Source: CAZSAL01 sp964604825 (GTDB lineage Bacteria > Elusimicrobiota > Elusimicrobia > 2-01-FULL-59-12). From it: a stretch of DNA of 64,000 nucleotides. Made by a program: the position numbers and the translations under genes. Below, in pieces: positions 56,163 through 64,000 of this stretch. The DNA lies in the NCBI GenBank assembly GCA_964604825.1, contig CAZSAL010000009.1:6252-70251 (forward strand). The letters run 5' to 3'. The first letter of the stretch is position 1, and every line of letters begins with the position of its first letter. Below the pieces are notes generated by a model that did not search any database, had not been told where the DNA came from, and saw nothing but the letters and a program-made list of their open reading frames with translations.

Positions 56163-57605
56163 ATGAACAGTCACAATAAAAAGGGAAAGGTGCGGGAAGT
56201 AATCGCCGTTCTCGCAGCTTTACTCGTTATCGGGGGGACTATTCCTTCCCATGTCATGGCAGATGAAACGGCGACCTTAACAGTTAAATCCATACCGAAT
56301 GTCAGCATCCGGATGTATGGGTTTATGGAAAATGATGTGATTAATGATGCCAAACAGATCAGTTCATTGGAAGAATTGGACAATCCGCTGGTGCCTAAGG
56401 CAAGCACATGGGCGGGACAGAACGGCAGAACAATAGATAGCGTCCGGAACAGCCGCCTCGGGTTTGATGTAACGATGCCTGAGACTGACTTCGGGCTGAA
56501 ATCGGAAGCCATTGTTGAACTCGATGCGTTGGGTGACAATGCCGAAACTCAGACTGCTGGAGCCAACACGGCTGTCGGCACCAGTCTCTCTGGCAGCACG
56601 CTCAAAACCTCGAACATCGGCACGCCTGGGTCTATGTCAGAAAGAGACCTGTTCAATAACCCAACAATCCGTATTCGTCATGCTTATGGCAATTTCACGG
56701 ATGGACAGTGGAATTTTAAGGTTGGCCAGACATGGTCACTCCTGGGATGGCAGCCGCACTACTTCCCTGCGGAACCGAACGTTGCGCCTACGGTTGGCAT
56801 GCTCTACCGCCGCTTCCCGCAGATCCGGGCGACAAATACCCAGAAGCTGGGAGATTCCTGGACTCTGGAAACCGCCTTGGATTTTGCCAAGCCTGCGGAA
56901 ATGAATGGACAGTCTCCGGAATATCATGCCGGTATCCGCCTGGCGTCTACAAAGACAACGGCCGGTGTCTGGGCCGGATCCGGAAGCAGCATGGAAGGGC
57001 TATCATTGGCAGCGTCGGGAGCTATAATCCCGATCCGTACTGGAGATGGCAGTCCTACGGGCTCCGCCATAGCGCTGGATGCCTTTATTCCCATTATCCC
57101 TTCTTCGGATGGGAAGAATGCTTCCAACACGCTGTCTCTTCTGGGCGAATACTGTAATGGAACTGGTATAGGCGGTCTGGAAATTGCCGGTTTAACGGGT
57201 GGCCTCAGCACCATAACCAGTGTTACGGCGGCAGCAGCACAGGCTAATGGTCTGACTCCGCAGACGGCTATCGATTCCGGTATGGCTGCCATCAGCGCTA
57301 CCGGGGCTGTGGAACTGCTCCATGTGCAGACCTATCGCGCCAGCCTGCAGTACATTTTCCCGAGCCCCAAATGGTCCATTAACGGTGGTTTCGCGGATGA
57401 AAGTATTCTGAACCTAGCGGACTTTACTGCCAGCACCAGTCTGTCACCGCGCGATCAGTATTTCTTCGGCAACATACTCTATCAACCGTTGAAATGGCTG
57501 AAATTTGGGTTGGAAGTTGCTCAGATCAAAACGACTTACACGGACGCAGCCAATACCTACGCCTATGATAATCGCTCGCAGTTCACCACATACGTGATGT
57601 TCTAA
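56163..57605 (+). CDS. Outer-membrane porin, probably phosphate-starvation induced
   Basis: A 480-aa secreted protein with a long signal peptide (basic NKKGKVREV, then VLAALLVIGGTIPSHVMA). The mature part has alternating beta-strand patterns, the porin-like segment IRIRHAYGNFTDGQWNFKVGQTWSLLGW, repeated YFF/LKFGLEV strands and a terminal aromatic residue (TTYVMF). This is the layout of 16-18-strand general or anion porins. Position between Pho-controlled genes and pstS suggests a role in phosphate uptake across the outer membrane, comparable to OprP or PhoE; this is inference. ATG 56163 has GGAGGG 8 nt upstream. Confidence 0.75.
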   Translation: MNSHNKKGKVREVIAVLAALLVIGGTIPSHVMADETATLTVKSIPNVSIRMYGFMENDVINDAKQISSLEELDNPLVPKASTWAGQNGRTIDSVRNSRLGFDVTMPETDFGLKSEAIVELDALGDNAETQTAGANTAVGTSLSGSTLKTSNIGTPGSMSERDLFNNPTIRIRHAYGNFTDGQWNFKVGQTWSLLGWQPHYFPAEPNVAPTVGMLYRRFPQIRATNTQKLGDSWTLETALDFAKPAEMNGQSPEYHAGIRLASTKTTAGVWAGSGSSMEGLSLAASGAIIPIRTGDGSPTGSAIALDAFIPIIPSSDGKNASNTLSLLGEYCNGTGIGGLEIAGLTGGLSTITSVTAAAAQANGLTPQTAIDSGMAAISATGAVELLHVQTYRASLQYIFPSPKWSINGGFADESILNLADFTASTSLSPRDQYFFGNILYQPLKWLKFGLEVAQIKTTYTDAANTYAYDNRSQFTTYVMF

Positions 57606-57619
57606 GTCTTAACCGTCCA

Positions 57620-57656
57620 TGGGCTCCGGTCCCCGATAAGGGGACCGGAGTTCCCA
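57620..57656 (+). promoter_or_regulatory. Long hairpin between porin gene and pstS
   Basis: CTCCGGTCCCC (57624-57634) pairs with GGGGACCGGAG (57640-57650) around a 5-nt loop, extended by TGGG/CCCA. There is no T run, so it is more likely an mRNA stability or partial-termination element setting the porin:PstS ratio. Confidence 0.6.
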
Positions 57657-57684
57657 GGACAACTAAAAACACAAGGAGATGACC

Positions 57685-58710
57685 ATGTTTAAGAAATTTT
57701 CCGCTCTAAGTTTGGCCGCAAGCCTTCTCGCCGGTTCTTGCAATGTCTGGGCGGATGCGCTCCTGGTAAATGGCGCAGGCGCTACTTTCCCTTACCCAAT
57801 TTACTCCAAATGGTTCGATGAATATCACAAGATTCATCCGGACATCCAATTCAACTATCAGTCTATTGGCTCCGGCGGGGGAATTCGCCAGATCACAGCC
57901 AAAACGGTTGATTTCGGCGCTACGGACGGGCCCATGTCTGACGAGCAGTTAAAAGCCGCTCCGGACATGATCATGCATTTCCCCACAGTGATGGGCGGTG
58001 TTGTTCCTGTTTACAATGTCGAAGGCGTAACTGCCTCCTTGAAGTTTTCACAGAAGGCGATTGCGGGCATTTTTCTGGGAACCATCACTTCATGGAACGA
58101 CCGCGAGATTCAAAAGGCGAATCCGGACGTAAAATTACCCGCAGCGCCGATCGTCGTTATCCATCGTTCCGATGGTTCAGGCACGTCCTTCTGCTGGACA
58201 GACTTCTTAAGTAAGATCAGCCCCGATTGGCTGTCTAAGGTTGGCAAAGGGACATCGGTGAATTGGCCAGTCGGTCTGGGCGGCAAAGGGAATGAAGGGG
58301 TGGCCGGTCTGGTCCGGCAGACGCCGAATTCCATTGGTTATGTTGAACTGATCTACGCCACGCAGAACAAAATCAGCTACGGAGCCCTGCAGAACAAGTC
58401 GGGGAAATATGTTCAGTGTTCTCTGGAATCGGTTACGGCTGCGGCTGCGGGCGCTGCAGGCAACATGCCCGATGACTTCCGCGTTTCCATCACCAACTCG
58501 CAGGGAGCCGACGTCTATCCGGCATCGACCTTCACCTGGCTGCTGGTGTATCAAAATCCGTCGGATAAAACAAAGGGTGAGGCGCTGGTGGGTTTCATGA
58601 AATGGATGCTTACAGATGGCCAGAAATTTGCCACCAACCTGGGGTATGCTCCCCTGCCGGTCAGTGTTATTGAAAAAGAAGAAGCCGCTATTCAGAAAGT
58701 AAAAATCTGA
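57685..58710 (+). CDS. pstS: Periplasmic phosphate-binding protein
   Basis: A 341-aa binding protein of the high-affinity Pst phosphate ABC transporter. It has a signal peptide (FSALSLAASLLAGSCNVWA), then the ligand motifs GAGATFPYPIYSKWF, QSIGSGGGIRQITAKTVDFGATDGPM, and IHRSDGSGTSFCWTDFLSK, which hold the phosphate oxyanion. An AAGGAG site precedes ATG 57685; a second ATG 6 nt upstream is too close to it. The usual pstCAB genes do not follow: a terminator and an unrelated reverse gene come next. Confidence 0.96.
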   Translation: MFKKFSALSLAASLLAGSCNVWADALLVNGAGATFPYPIYSKWFDEYHKIHPDIQFNYQSIGSGGGIRQITAKTVDFGATDGPMSDEQLKAAPDMIMHFPTVMGGVVPVYNVEGVTASLKFSQKAIAGIFLGTITSWNDREIQKANPDVKLPAAPIVVIHRSDGSGTSFCWTDFLSKISPDWLSKVGKGTSVNWPVGLGGKGNEGVAGLVRQTPNSIGYVELIYATQNKISYGALQNKSGKYVQCSLESVTAAAAGAAGNMPDDFRVSITNSQGADVYPASTFTWLLVYQNPSDKTKGEALVGFMKWMLTDGQKFATNLGYAPLPVSVIEKEEAAIQKVKI

Positions 58711-58729
58711 ATAATTAATTCCAGGTTCT

Positions 58730-58777
58730 AATACCAGACACCCACATCTGAAATTCAGATGTGGGTGTTGTGGTATT
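58730..58777. terminator. Bidirectional terminator after pstS
   Basis: AATACCA-G-ACACCCACATCTG (58730-58750) pairs with CAGATGTGGGTGT-TG-TGGTATT (58756-58777), about 20 bp. It separates pstS from the convergent small secreted-protein gene. Confidence 0.8.
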
Positions 58778-58783
58778 TCAGCG

Positions 58784-59134
58784 TCATGGCTCGTAACCCG
58801 ATACTCCGGTTTTTTGGGAAGGCTCCCGTTGAATAGCGGGAGTTCCCATTAAACGATCCGGCGCTGCGGTCTTTACGGCATCCTGCAGCCGCAGCAGGGC
58901 GACTTCTTCCCTCTCCTTCACCGTGAAATGAACTGAAGAATCGTCCGGTTTTACGGCCACATCCTTGATTTCCCCTATCTGGCTGAGCCTGCTTTCGATA
59001 TCAGAAGCTGCCTTGGAATCGACAGCAGGCGTGATGGTTGCCATATATGTTCCGGGCGACAACATTTCAGTTGCCGCGTAGACGGATGCGGCAGTCAGAA
59101 AAACCACTGCCAGGAATCCTACGAAAGTCTTCAT
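58784..59134 (-). CDS. Small secreted HMA-fold-like protein
   Basis: A 116-aa protein with a signal peptide (TFVGFLAVVFLTAASVYA). The mature part has the beta-alpha-beta rhythm of a ferredoxin-like or heavy-metal-associated domain (TYMATITPAVDSKAASDIESRLSQIGEIKDVAVKPDDSSVHFTVKE) but lacks the metal-binding Cys pair. The ATG at 59134 is used; a TTG 6 nt upstream is in frame. It is divergent from the RND pump gene, so it might be a periplasmic accessory. No function is assigned. Confidence 0.7.
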   Translation of the reverse strand: MKTFVGFLAVVFLTAASVYAATEMLSPGTYMATITPAVDSKAASDIESRLSQIGEIKDVAVKPDDSSVHFTVKEREEVALLRLQDAVKTAAPDRLMGTPAIQREPSQKTGVSGYEP

Positions 59135-59256
59135 AACCAATGCCCCCTACTCTCCCTTTTTCCTATTAATTAGACAAAGCTGTAACCTGTAAAGATGCAA
59201 CTTAAGGTTCTATTGATATGTCATATAGCGGCGAAAGGAAATCTCTCTGCCCCTGA

Positions 59257-62200
59257 ATGAGCCCCGTTAACTGGTCATTGCGCAAACCGATTACGGTTAT
59301 TGTGCTCATGTGCGCCGCAGTCCTGTGCGCTGCCTTTGCCCTCCTGCGCATGCCGCGCGATATCTTCCCTGACCTGCAGATTCCCGTTATTTACGTTTCC
59401 CAGCCTTACGGCGGCATGAGCCCTGAGCAGATGGAAGGATTCATCACCTATTACTATGAGTACCATTTCCTTTACATCACAGGCATCGACTATATAGAGA
59501 CAAAGTCCATCCAGGGCGCAGCCCTTATCAAGCTCCAGTTCCATCCCGGAACCAACATGGCCGAGGCCATGGCAGAGACGGTTTCCGAAGTCAGCCGCGC
59601 CCGCGCCTTCATGCCTCCCGGAACCGTTACCCCCTTTGTGCTGCGTTTTGACGCGGGCAGTGTTCCCATAGGAGACCTGGTCTTTTCCAGCCCGTCGCGC
59701 GGCATTGGCGAGATTCAGGACCTGGCTTTAAACCGGGTGCGCCCGCTTTTTGCGACTCTCCCCGGAGTCTCGGCGCCGCCTCCCTTTGGAGCCAGTCAGC
59801 GCACGATCGTCGTCACGATTGATCCAAAAGCCCTGCGCGCCCGGAACCTCTCTCTCGAGGACGTGGTTAAGGCAATCAACGATTCCAACGTGATAACTCC
59901 TGCGGGGAACCTGATTATGTCCGGGCGGTATCCCATTGTCCCGATGAATTCTCCGGTTACCGATATTCAGCATCTGCGGGATGTTCCTCTTCGCCTGGGC
60001 ACCTACCCGACGGTTTTCCTGCGCGATGTGGGAAAGGTCGAAGATGCCACCGATATCCAGACGGGATACGCCCTGGTCAACGGCAGGAGAGCCATATATA
60101 TCCCGGTAACCAAACGCGCCGACGCATCCACGCTCGCTGTAGTGGCTTTAGTGCGCAAGAACCTGCGCCGTTTTCAGGATGTATTGCCTAAGGACGTCAA
60201 GGTGACCTATGAGTTTGACCAGTCCGTGCATGTTACACGCGCGATCCGTGCCCTGGCTCTGGAAAGCGCCATGGGAGCGCTTCTTACGGGACTGATGGTG
60301 CTCCTTTTCCTCCGGGACCTGCGCAGCGCGGCAGTGGTGGTCATCACCATTCCGCTGGCTTTATTAATTGCGATTTTCGCTCTCTGGCTTACCGGCCAGA
60401 CCATTAATATCATGACCCTGGGCGGCCTGGCTCTGGCTGTAGGCGTGCTGGTTGATCAGGCTACGGTCGTCATTGAGAATATCCATACGCATCTTTCCCG
60501 TGGAGAAAAGCTGGTCCATGCCGTGCTGCATGCGACCCGGGAAATTATCCTGCCCGGGGCGCTTGCCATGCTCTGCGTTCTGGCCGTATTTTTGCCGTCT
60601 TTTTTCATGACAGGCTCCATCCGCGCCCTGTTTGTGCCGCTCTCTCTGGCAGTGGGCTTTTCCATGGCCGCGTCTTTTATGCTGTCGGTTTCATTCCTGC
60701 CTGTGATGTCATCCTGGGTTTTAGGCTCGAAAGAAGAAGGTCCCGGGAAATTCGCCCGCTGGCAGGAGCGCTACGGCGCTTCTCTGCGCAGGGTTATTTC
60801 CTGGCGGGGCCTTCTTCTGCCCGCCTACCTGATTGCCGCCGGGCTGATAATTATTTTTGTGGGGCGCAGGCTTGGCACAGAAATATTCCCGCCTGCGGAT
60901 ACCGGCCAGTTCCAGATACGTCTGCGCGCGCCCACCGGAACGTACATTGACCAGACCGAAAAAGAAGCCCTGAAAATTCTGGACATTATTAAGTCGGAAG
61001 CCGGCGAAAAGAATGTGGAAATGTCTCTCGGCTTTGTCGGCGTTCAGCCGGCGAGCTTTGCCATCAACATGATCTATCTGTTCACGTCCGGTCCGCAGGA
61101 AGCGGTTCTTCAGGTTGCTCTAAACAAAGCCGCGCATATCAGCATTCCAAAGCTCAAGGAACGCCTGCGCCGGCGTTTCACGGCCGAATTGCCGGGCTCG
61201 AAAACGTCCTTCGAGCCCGCAGACATAGTCAGCCGGATCATGAGTTTCGGCTCTCCCACGCCTGTGGAGGTTGCTTTGAGCGGTCCGGATCTGCCTGCCG
61301 TGCGCAGCTATACGGAAAAAGTCGAGAACGCTATGGCCAAAATTCCGGATCTGCGGGATCTGCAGCTGGAGCAGGCCCTGGATTACCCTACGGTCAGCAT
61401 ACAGGTAGATCGCAAAAAAGCGGGGCTCGAAGGGCTCACCATGAAAGCCATCGGACAGTCCGTGGTCTCGGCCACTTCTTCCAGCCGTTTTGTAGTGCCT
61501 ACGTACTGGAGAGACGCCAAAAGCGGCATCGGTTATCAGATACAGGTGGAAGTGCCCCAAAACATAATGACATCCATAGATTCGGTCAAAAATATCATGA
61601 CTCTGGTGGGGATCGGAGCGGTTCCTCTGCACCGTTTCGCTGCGGTCATATCTACCACAACTATAGGCGAGTATGACCACTACAACCAGCAGCGCATGCT
61701 TAGCCTGTCCGCGAACATCGCCGGCGAAGACCTTGGTAAGGCGTCCGATCATATCAACGCGGCGCTTAAAAGTGTGGCGTCAGTACGGCCCACAGGAGTC
61801 TCAGCTCATGTGCGCGGCCAGATCCACTCCATGCGCGAGACCTTTGCCGGATTGCGCATAGGGCTGCTTCTGGCCATCGTGGTTATATTCCTGCTGCTGA
61901 CGGCGAATTACCAGTCGTTCCGCCTGTCCCTGGCGGCCGTTTCCACGGTTCCCGCGGTGATCTCGGGGGTTGTGCTCATGCTCTGGGCAACGGGAACGAC
62001 GCTTAACATCCAGTCTTTCATGGGTGCGATCATGTCCATAGGAGTGGCTATGGCCAATGCCGTATTGCTGGTGACTTTTGCGGAGCGCAGCCGGCTAGAA
62101 GGAAAACCTGCGCACGAAGCCGCGGTTATCGGGTCCTCCAGCAGGCTCCGCCCGATTTTAATGACTGCCGGGGCAATGATTGTGGGCATGCTGCCTATGG

Positions 62201-62400
62201 CGTCAGGCATTGGCGAGAGCGGCAAACAGTCTGCGCCGTTGGGGCGCGCAGTGATAGGGGGGTTGGTCTTTGCCACCATCGCAACGCTGTTAATTCTACC
62301 GTCCGTTTTCGCCGTCCTGCAGGCGCGGGCCTCTACGCGATCAGTGTCTCTTGATCCAGAAGACCCGGGAAGCCCGCACTATGAAGGGTCTGGCCGATGA
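59257..62400 (+). CDS. RND-family efflux permease
   Basis: A 1047-aa inner-membrane pump of the AcrB type: first helix (PITVIVLMCAAVLCAAFALL), MPRDIFPDLQIPVIYVSQPYGGMSPEQME, TM4 region GGLALAVGVLVDQATVVIENIHTHLSRGE, porter repeats, and TM10 region IMSIGVAMANAVLLVTFAERSRLEG. In AcrB, TM4 carries Asp407-Asp408 and TM10 Lys940 for proton relay; here they read D-Q and no Lys. Coupling may differ from AcrB. The TolC-type gene overlaps its stop; no membrane fusion protein gene is in the window. Confidence 0.95.
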   Translation: MSPVNWSLRKPITVIVLMCAAVLCAAFALLRMPRDIFPDLQIPVIYVSQPYGGMSPEQMEGFITYYYEYHFLYITGIDYIETKSIQGAALIKLQFHPGTNMAEAMAETVSEVSRARAFMPPGTVTPFVLRFDAGSVPIGDLVFSSPSRGIGEIQDLALNRVRPLFATLPGVSAPPPFGASQRTIVVTIDPKALRARNLSLEDVVKAINDSNVITPAGNLIMSGRYPIVPMNSPVTDIQHLRDVPLRLGTYPTVFLRDVGKVEDATDIQTGYALVNGRRAIYIPVTKRADASTLAVVALVRKNLRRFQDVLPKDVKVTYEFDQSVHVTRAIRALALESAMGALLTGLMVLLFLRDLRSAAVVVITIPLALLIAIFALWLTGQTINIMTLGGLALAVGVLVDQATVVIENIHTHLSRGEKLVHAVLHATREIILPGALAMLCVLAVFLPSFFMTGSIRALFVPLSLAVGFSMAASFMLSVSFLPVMSSWVLGSKEEGPGKFARWQERYGASLRRVISWRGLLLPAYLIAAGLIIIFVGRRLGTEIFPPADTGQFQIRLRAPTGTYIDQTEKEALKILDIIKSEAGEKNVEMSLGFVGVQPASFAINMIYLFTSGPQEAVLQVALNKAAHISIPKLKERLRRRFTAELPGSKTSFEPADIVSRIMSFGSPTPVEVALSGPDLPAVRSYTEKVENAMAKIPDLRDLQLEQALDYPTVSIQVDRKKAGLEGLTMKAIGQSVVSATSSSRFVVPTYWRDAKSGIGYQIQVEVPQNIMTSIDSVKNIMTLVGIGAVPLHRFAAVISTTTIGEYDHYNQQRMLSLSANIAGEDLGKASDHINAALKSVASVRPTGVSAHVRGQIHSMRETFAGLRIGLLLAIVVIFLLLTANYQSFRLSLAAVSTVPAVISGVVLMLWATGTTLNIQSFMGAIMSIGVAMANAVLLVTFAERSRLEGKPAHEAAVIGSSSRLRPILMTAGAMIVGMLPMASGIGESGKQSAPLGRAVIGGLVFATIATLLILPSVFAVLQARASTRSVSLDPEDPGSPHYEGSGR

Positions 62401-63674
62401 TCGCCGTTCTGGCGGGGGTCATGCTGATCTGCATTCTGCCGGCTTTGAATTTTGCCGCCGGCAGTTCCGCGCGTGAGCTTGATGTAGCGGAAGTCCTGCG
62501 CGCCGCGGAAGCCATAAGTCCTGATTTGAAAGCGGCCATGCAGCAGGAAGCCCAGGCGCGACAGGCAATAGGGATAATCCAATCCGAATACTACCCCACT
62601 TTGGACCTGGAAGGGACGCAGAGCTACGGTTTCCCCGGATCGAACGGCGCTCTGGGCGTACGCGGCCTGGCCGGATCTCCTTTCCGCGACGGGCCGGGCG
62701 GAGACGCGGTAACGCAGTTGTCTCTTTTTGATTTAGGACGTCACGCGCGGTTCAAAACCGCTCAGGCGCAGCTGATCGCCGCGCAGGAGAGGACGAAAAT
62801 CATACGTTTTGAAGTCTACCTGGCTGCGCTTCAAATTTATTTCGACGGAGTGCGTTTTCGCGGACAGCAGGAAGCCTGGAAAGACATCGGCAGCGATGTT
62901 GCCAGGGTCGCCGGGGTGGTTGATAAACTTGTTAAAAATGGGCAGCATTCGGTTGCGGAACATCTGCTGGTTGCGGACCAGACGCATGAGGCAGCCATGC
63001 TTGAGGCGGCATACGCCGAGCGCTATGGGATTGCTTTGCGCAGGCTTGAACTTTTCACCGGGATCCCGGAAACGGGCGTTGCCTGCCCGCCCCCGCAGGC
63101 GGTTTCGGAAGCCGGCCTTTCCGCGATCCAGCCGGGTGAGGCGAGCCCTTTGATCGTCACGGCCGAAGCGCAGGCCGCTCTTGCGCACACCGCGATTTCC
63201 GAGCGCACGGCGGAAAATTACCCCGTTTTGCTGGGCCTTGCCAGCGTGGGCGATGTGAACCAGGCGCACCTTTTGTCCAAGCAGGATTATTCAGGCGGTT
63301 TTGCTGTGACCATGCCGTTGTTTAAAGGTTTCCGCATCCAGGATGAAATCCATCAGGCACAGGCCCTGGCTGCGGAGAGGGACCAGGGTCTTGTTTCCTC
63401 CAAATTAAGCGTAGCCGAACTCAATGCGCGGTATGATGAGACGATCGCGGCTTCACGCGCGGAAATCGAATACCTGAAGGTTGCCCGCGGGGATGCGGAA
63501 GAAGCTCTGAAGCAAACATGGCGCCGCTATCTGACCTACGTGGGGCCGCTGGTTGAGGTGCGCGAGGCCATACGGAACCTCGGCCGGATCAAGTCCCAGG
63601 CTATCGATATAAAAACCGACCTTCTGCTGGCGCTCTCCTCGAAAGCCGTGCTCAACGGCGGCTATGTGAAGTGA
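62397..63674 (+). CDS. TolC-type outer-membrane efflux protein
   Basis: A 425-aa outer-membrane factor. It has a hydrophobic signal (MIAVLAGVMLICILPALNFAAG), two homologous halves of long helices (EVLRAAEAISPDLKAAMQQEAQARQAIGIIQSEYYPTLDLEG and later EAQAALAHTAISERTAENYPVLLGLAS), each followed by a beta segment (FSLFDLGRHARFKTAQAQL-like; MPLFKGFRIQDEIHQAQALA). It forms the exit duct for the RND pump with which it overlaps (ATGA). Confidence 0.92.
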   Translation: MIAVLAGVMLICILPALNFAAGSSARELDVAEVLRAAEAISPDLKAAMQQEAQARQAIGIIQSEYYPTLDLEGTQSYGFPGSNGALGVRGLAGSPFRDGPGGDAVTQLSLFDLGRHARFKTAQAQLIAAQERTKIIRFEVYLAALQIYFDGVRFRGQQEAWKDIGSDVARVAGVVDKLVKNGQHSVAEHLLVADQTHEAAMLEAAYAERYGIALRRLELFTGIPETGVACPPPQAVSEAGLSAIQPGEASPLIVTAEAQAALAHTAISERTAENYPVLLGLASVGDVNQAHLLSKQDYSGGFAVTMPLFKGFRIQDEIHQAQALAAERDQGLVSSKLSVAELNARYDETIAASRAEIEYLKVARGDAEEALKQTWRRYLTYVGPLVEVREAIRNLGRIKSQAIDIKTDLLLALSSKAVLNGGYVK

Positions 63675-63680
63675 ACCCGC

Positions 63681-63700
63681 CCCCGCCCCAAAGGGCGGGG
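63681..63700 (+). terminator. GC-rich hairpin after the efflux operon
   Basis: CCCCGCCC (63681-63688) pairs with GGGCGGGG (63693-63700) over a CAAA loop. No T run follows, so termination is uncertain. The rest of 63701-63866 shows no gene. Confidence 0.5.
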
Positions 63701-63866
63701 TGAAGTGACCGCACGTTTATAAATAAAAAACGCGTTGCAAAACCGGCACAGAGAATATAGACGGTACGAGTTGGATTTTAAATAAATGCTTATGTTAGGG
63801 TAAATCCAGACCATGCGCGGCTTCGGGTACGTCTTTAAACCCCGTATGTAGCCTGCCTGAGGGAGA

Positions 63867-64000
63867 TTAAGCCCGAGTTCTGGGCCAGCGCTGGGAGTGC
63901 TGGAAGTGCGCTGGAATGGCGCTGGCGGTGTGCTGGGGAGTTAAGCCTGAGTGCTGGGCCAGCGCTGGGAGTGCTGGAAGTGCGCTGGAATGGCGCTGGC
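63867..64000. repeat. Start of a 74-bp tandem repeat array
   Basis: Two units begin at 63867 and 63941. Over their shared 60 bases (TTAAGCC.GAGT.CTGGGCCAG onward) only two positions differ. Each unit is itself built from GCTGG-containing sub-repeats (GCTGGGAGT, GCTGGAAGT, GCTGGAATG, GCTGGCGGT). The array runs off the window, so its size is unknown; no ORF or known repeat type is evident. Confidence 0.8.

Overview
This 64 kb window looks like a chromosomal segment of a Gram-negative bacterium of about 52-55% GC (estimated by eye). Omp85, porin, TolC-type and PagL-like proteins indicate an outer membrane. The taxon cannot be fixed from sequence alone. Very large uncharacterised secreted or membrane proteins, a Bat/MoxR operon and DUF1015/DUF1844 genes would suit a candidate lineage such as Omnitrophota or another PVC-like or deltaproteobacterial-like group; this is low-confidence inference. 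I see no insertion sequence, phage, CRISPR array or rRNA. There is one tRNA, tRNA-Gln(CUG).

Layout. (1) 0-10.7 kb, minus strand: a Bat aerotolerance-type operon (moxR, DUF58, a BatD-like protein, batA, batB, TPR batC, batD, batE) read from one strong promoter, then pdxH and serS. (2) 10.8-17 kb, plus strand: PagL-like deacylase, inositol-phosphate synthase, Omp85-type barrel, a strongly expressed-looking 73-aa duplicated protein, a CDP-alcohol phosphatidyltransferase and a flippase-like protein, suggestive of inositol lipid synthesis. (3) 17-23.3 kb, minus: a Memo-AMMECR1 fusion and a coupled five-gene operon (HAD, nucleotidyltransferase, ATP-grasp, class III aminotransferase, Gfo/Idh/MocA) that looks like biosynthesis of an activated, aminated small molecule. 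(4) 23.4-30.6 kb, plus: MBL-fold protein, hemL, DUF1015, chorismate-binding enzyme, a secreted protein, hisG. (5) 30.6-35.6 kb, minus: metH, pcm, a peroxiredoxin-like protein. (6) 35.8-37.7 kb: gltX, DUF1844, tRNA-Gln. (7) 37.8-58.7 kb: a phosphate-starvation island with phoB, DUF47, Pit and phoR; genes behind PHO-box arrays; a PlcP-like phospholipase with a GT28 glycolipid synthase; a serine-palmitoyltransferase-like enzyme; a porin; and pstS. (8) 58.8-64 kb: an RND pump with its TolC partner, then the start of a 74-bp tandem repeat.

Three observations stand out. First, three families of palindromic repeats are scattered through 1-36 kb, and several copies are translated: one family supplies the Sec signal peptides of neighbouring bat genes, and two families sit in frame in inter-domain linkers of MetH. 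Second, phospholipid turnover, glycolipid synthesis and sphingoid-base synthesis are grouped next to PhoBR with recognisable PHO boxes, and a perfect 15-bp hairpin covers the glycosyltransferase ribosome-binding site. Third, several housekeeping genes (serS, pdxH, hisG, metH, gltX and others) have a -10 hexamer 7-8 nt before the start codon, which implies leaderless mRNAs. All functional calls are from reading motifs; no database search was run.
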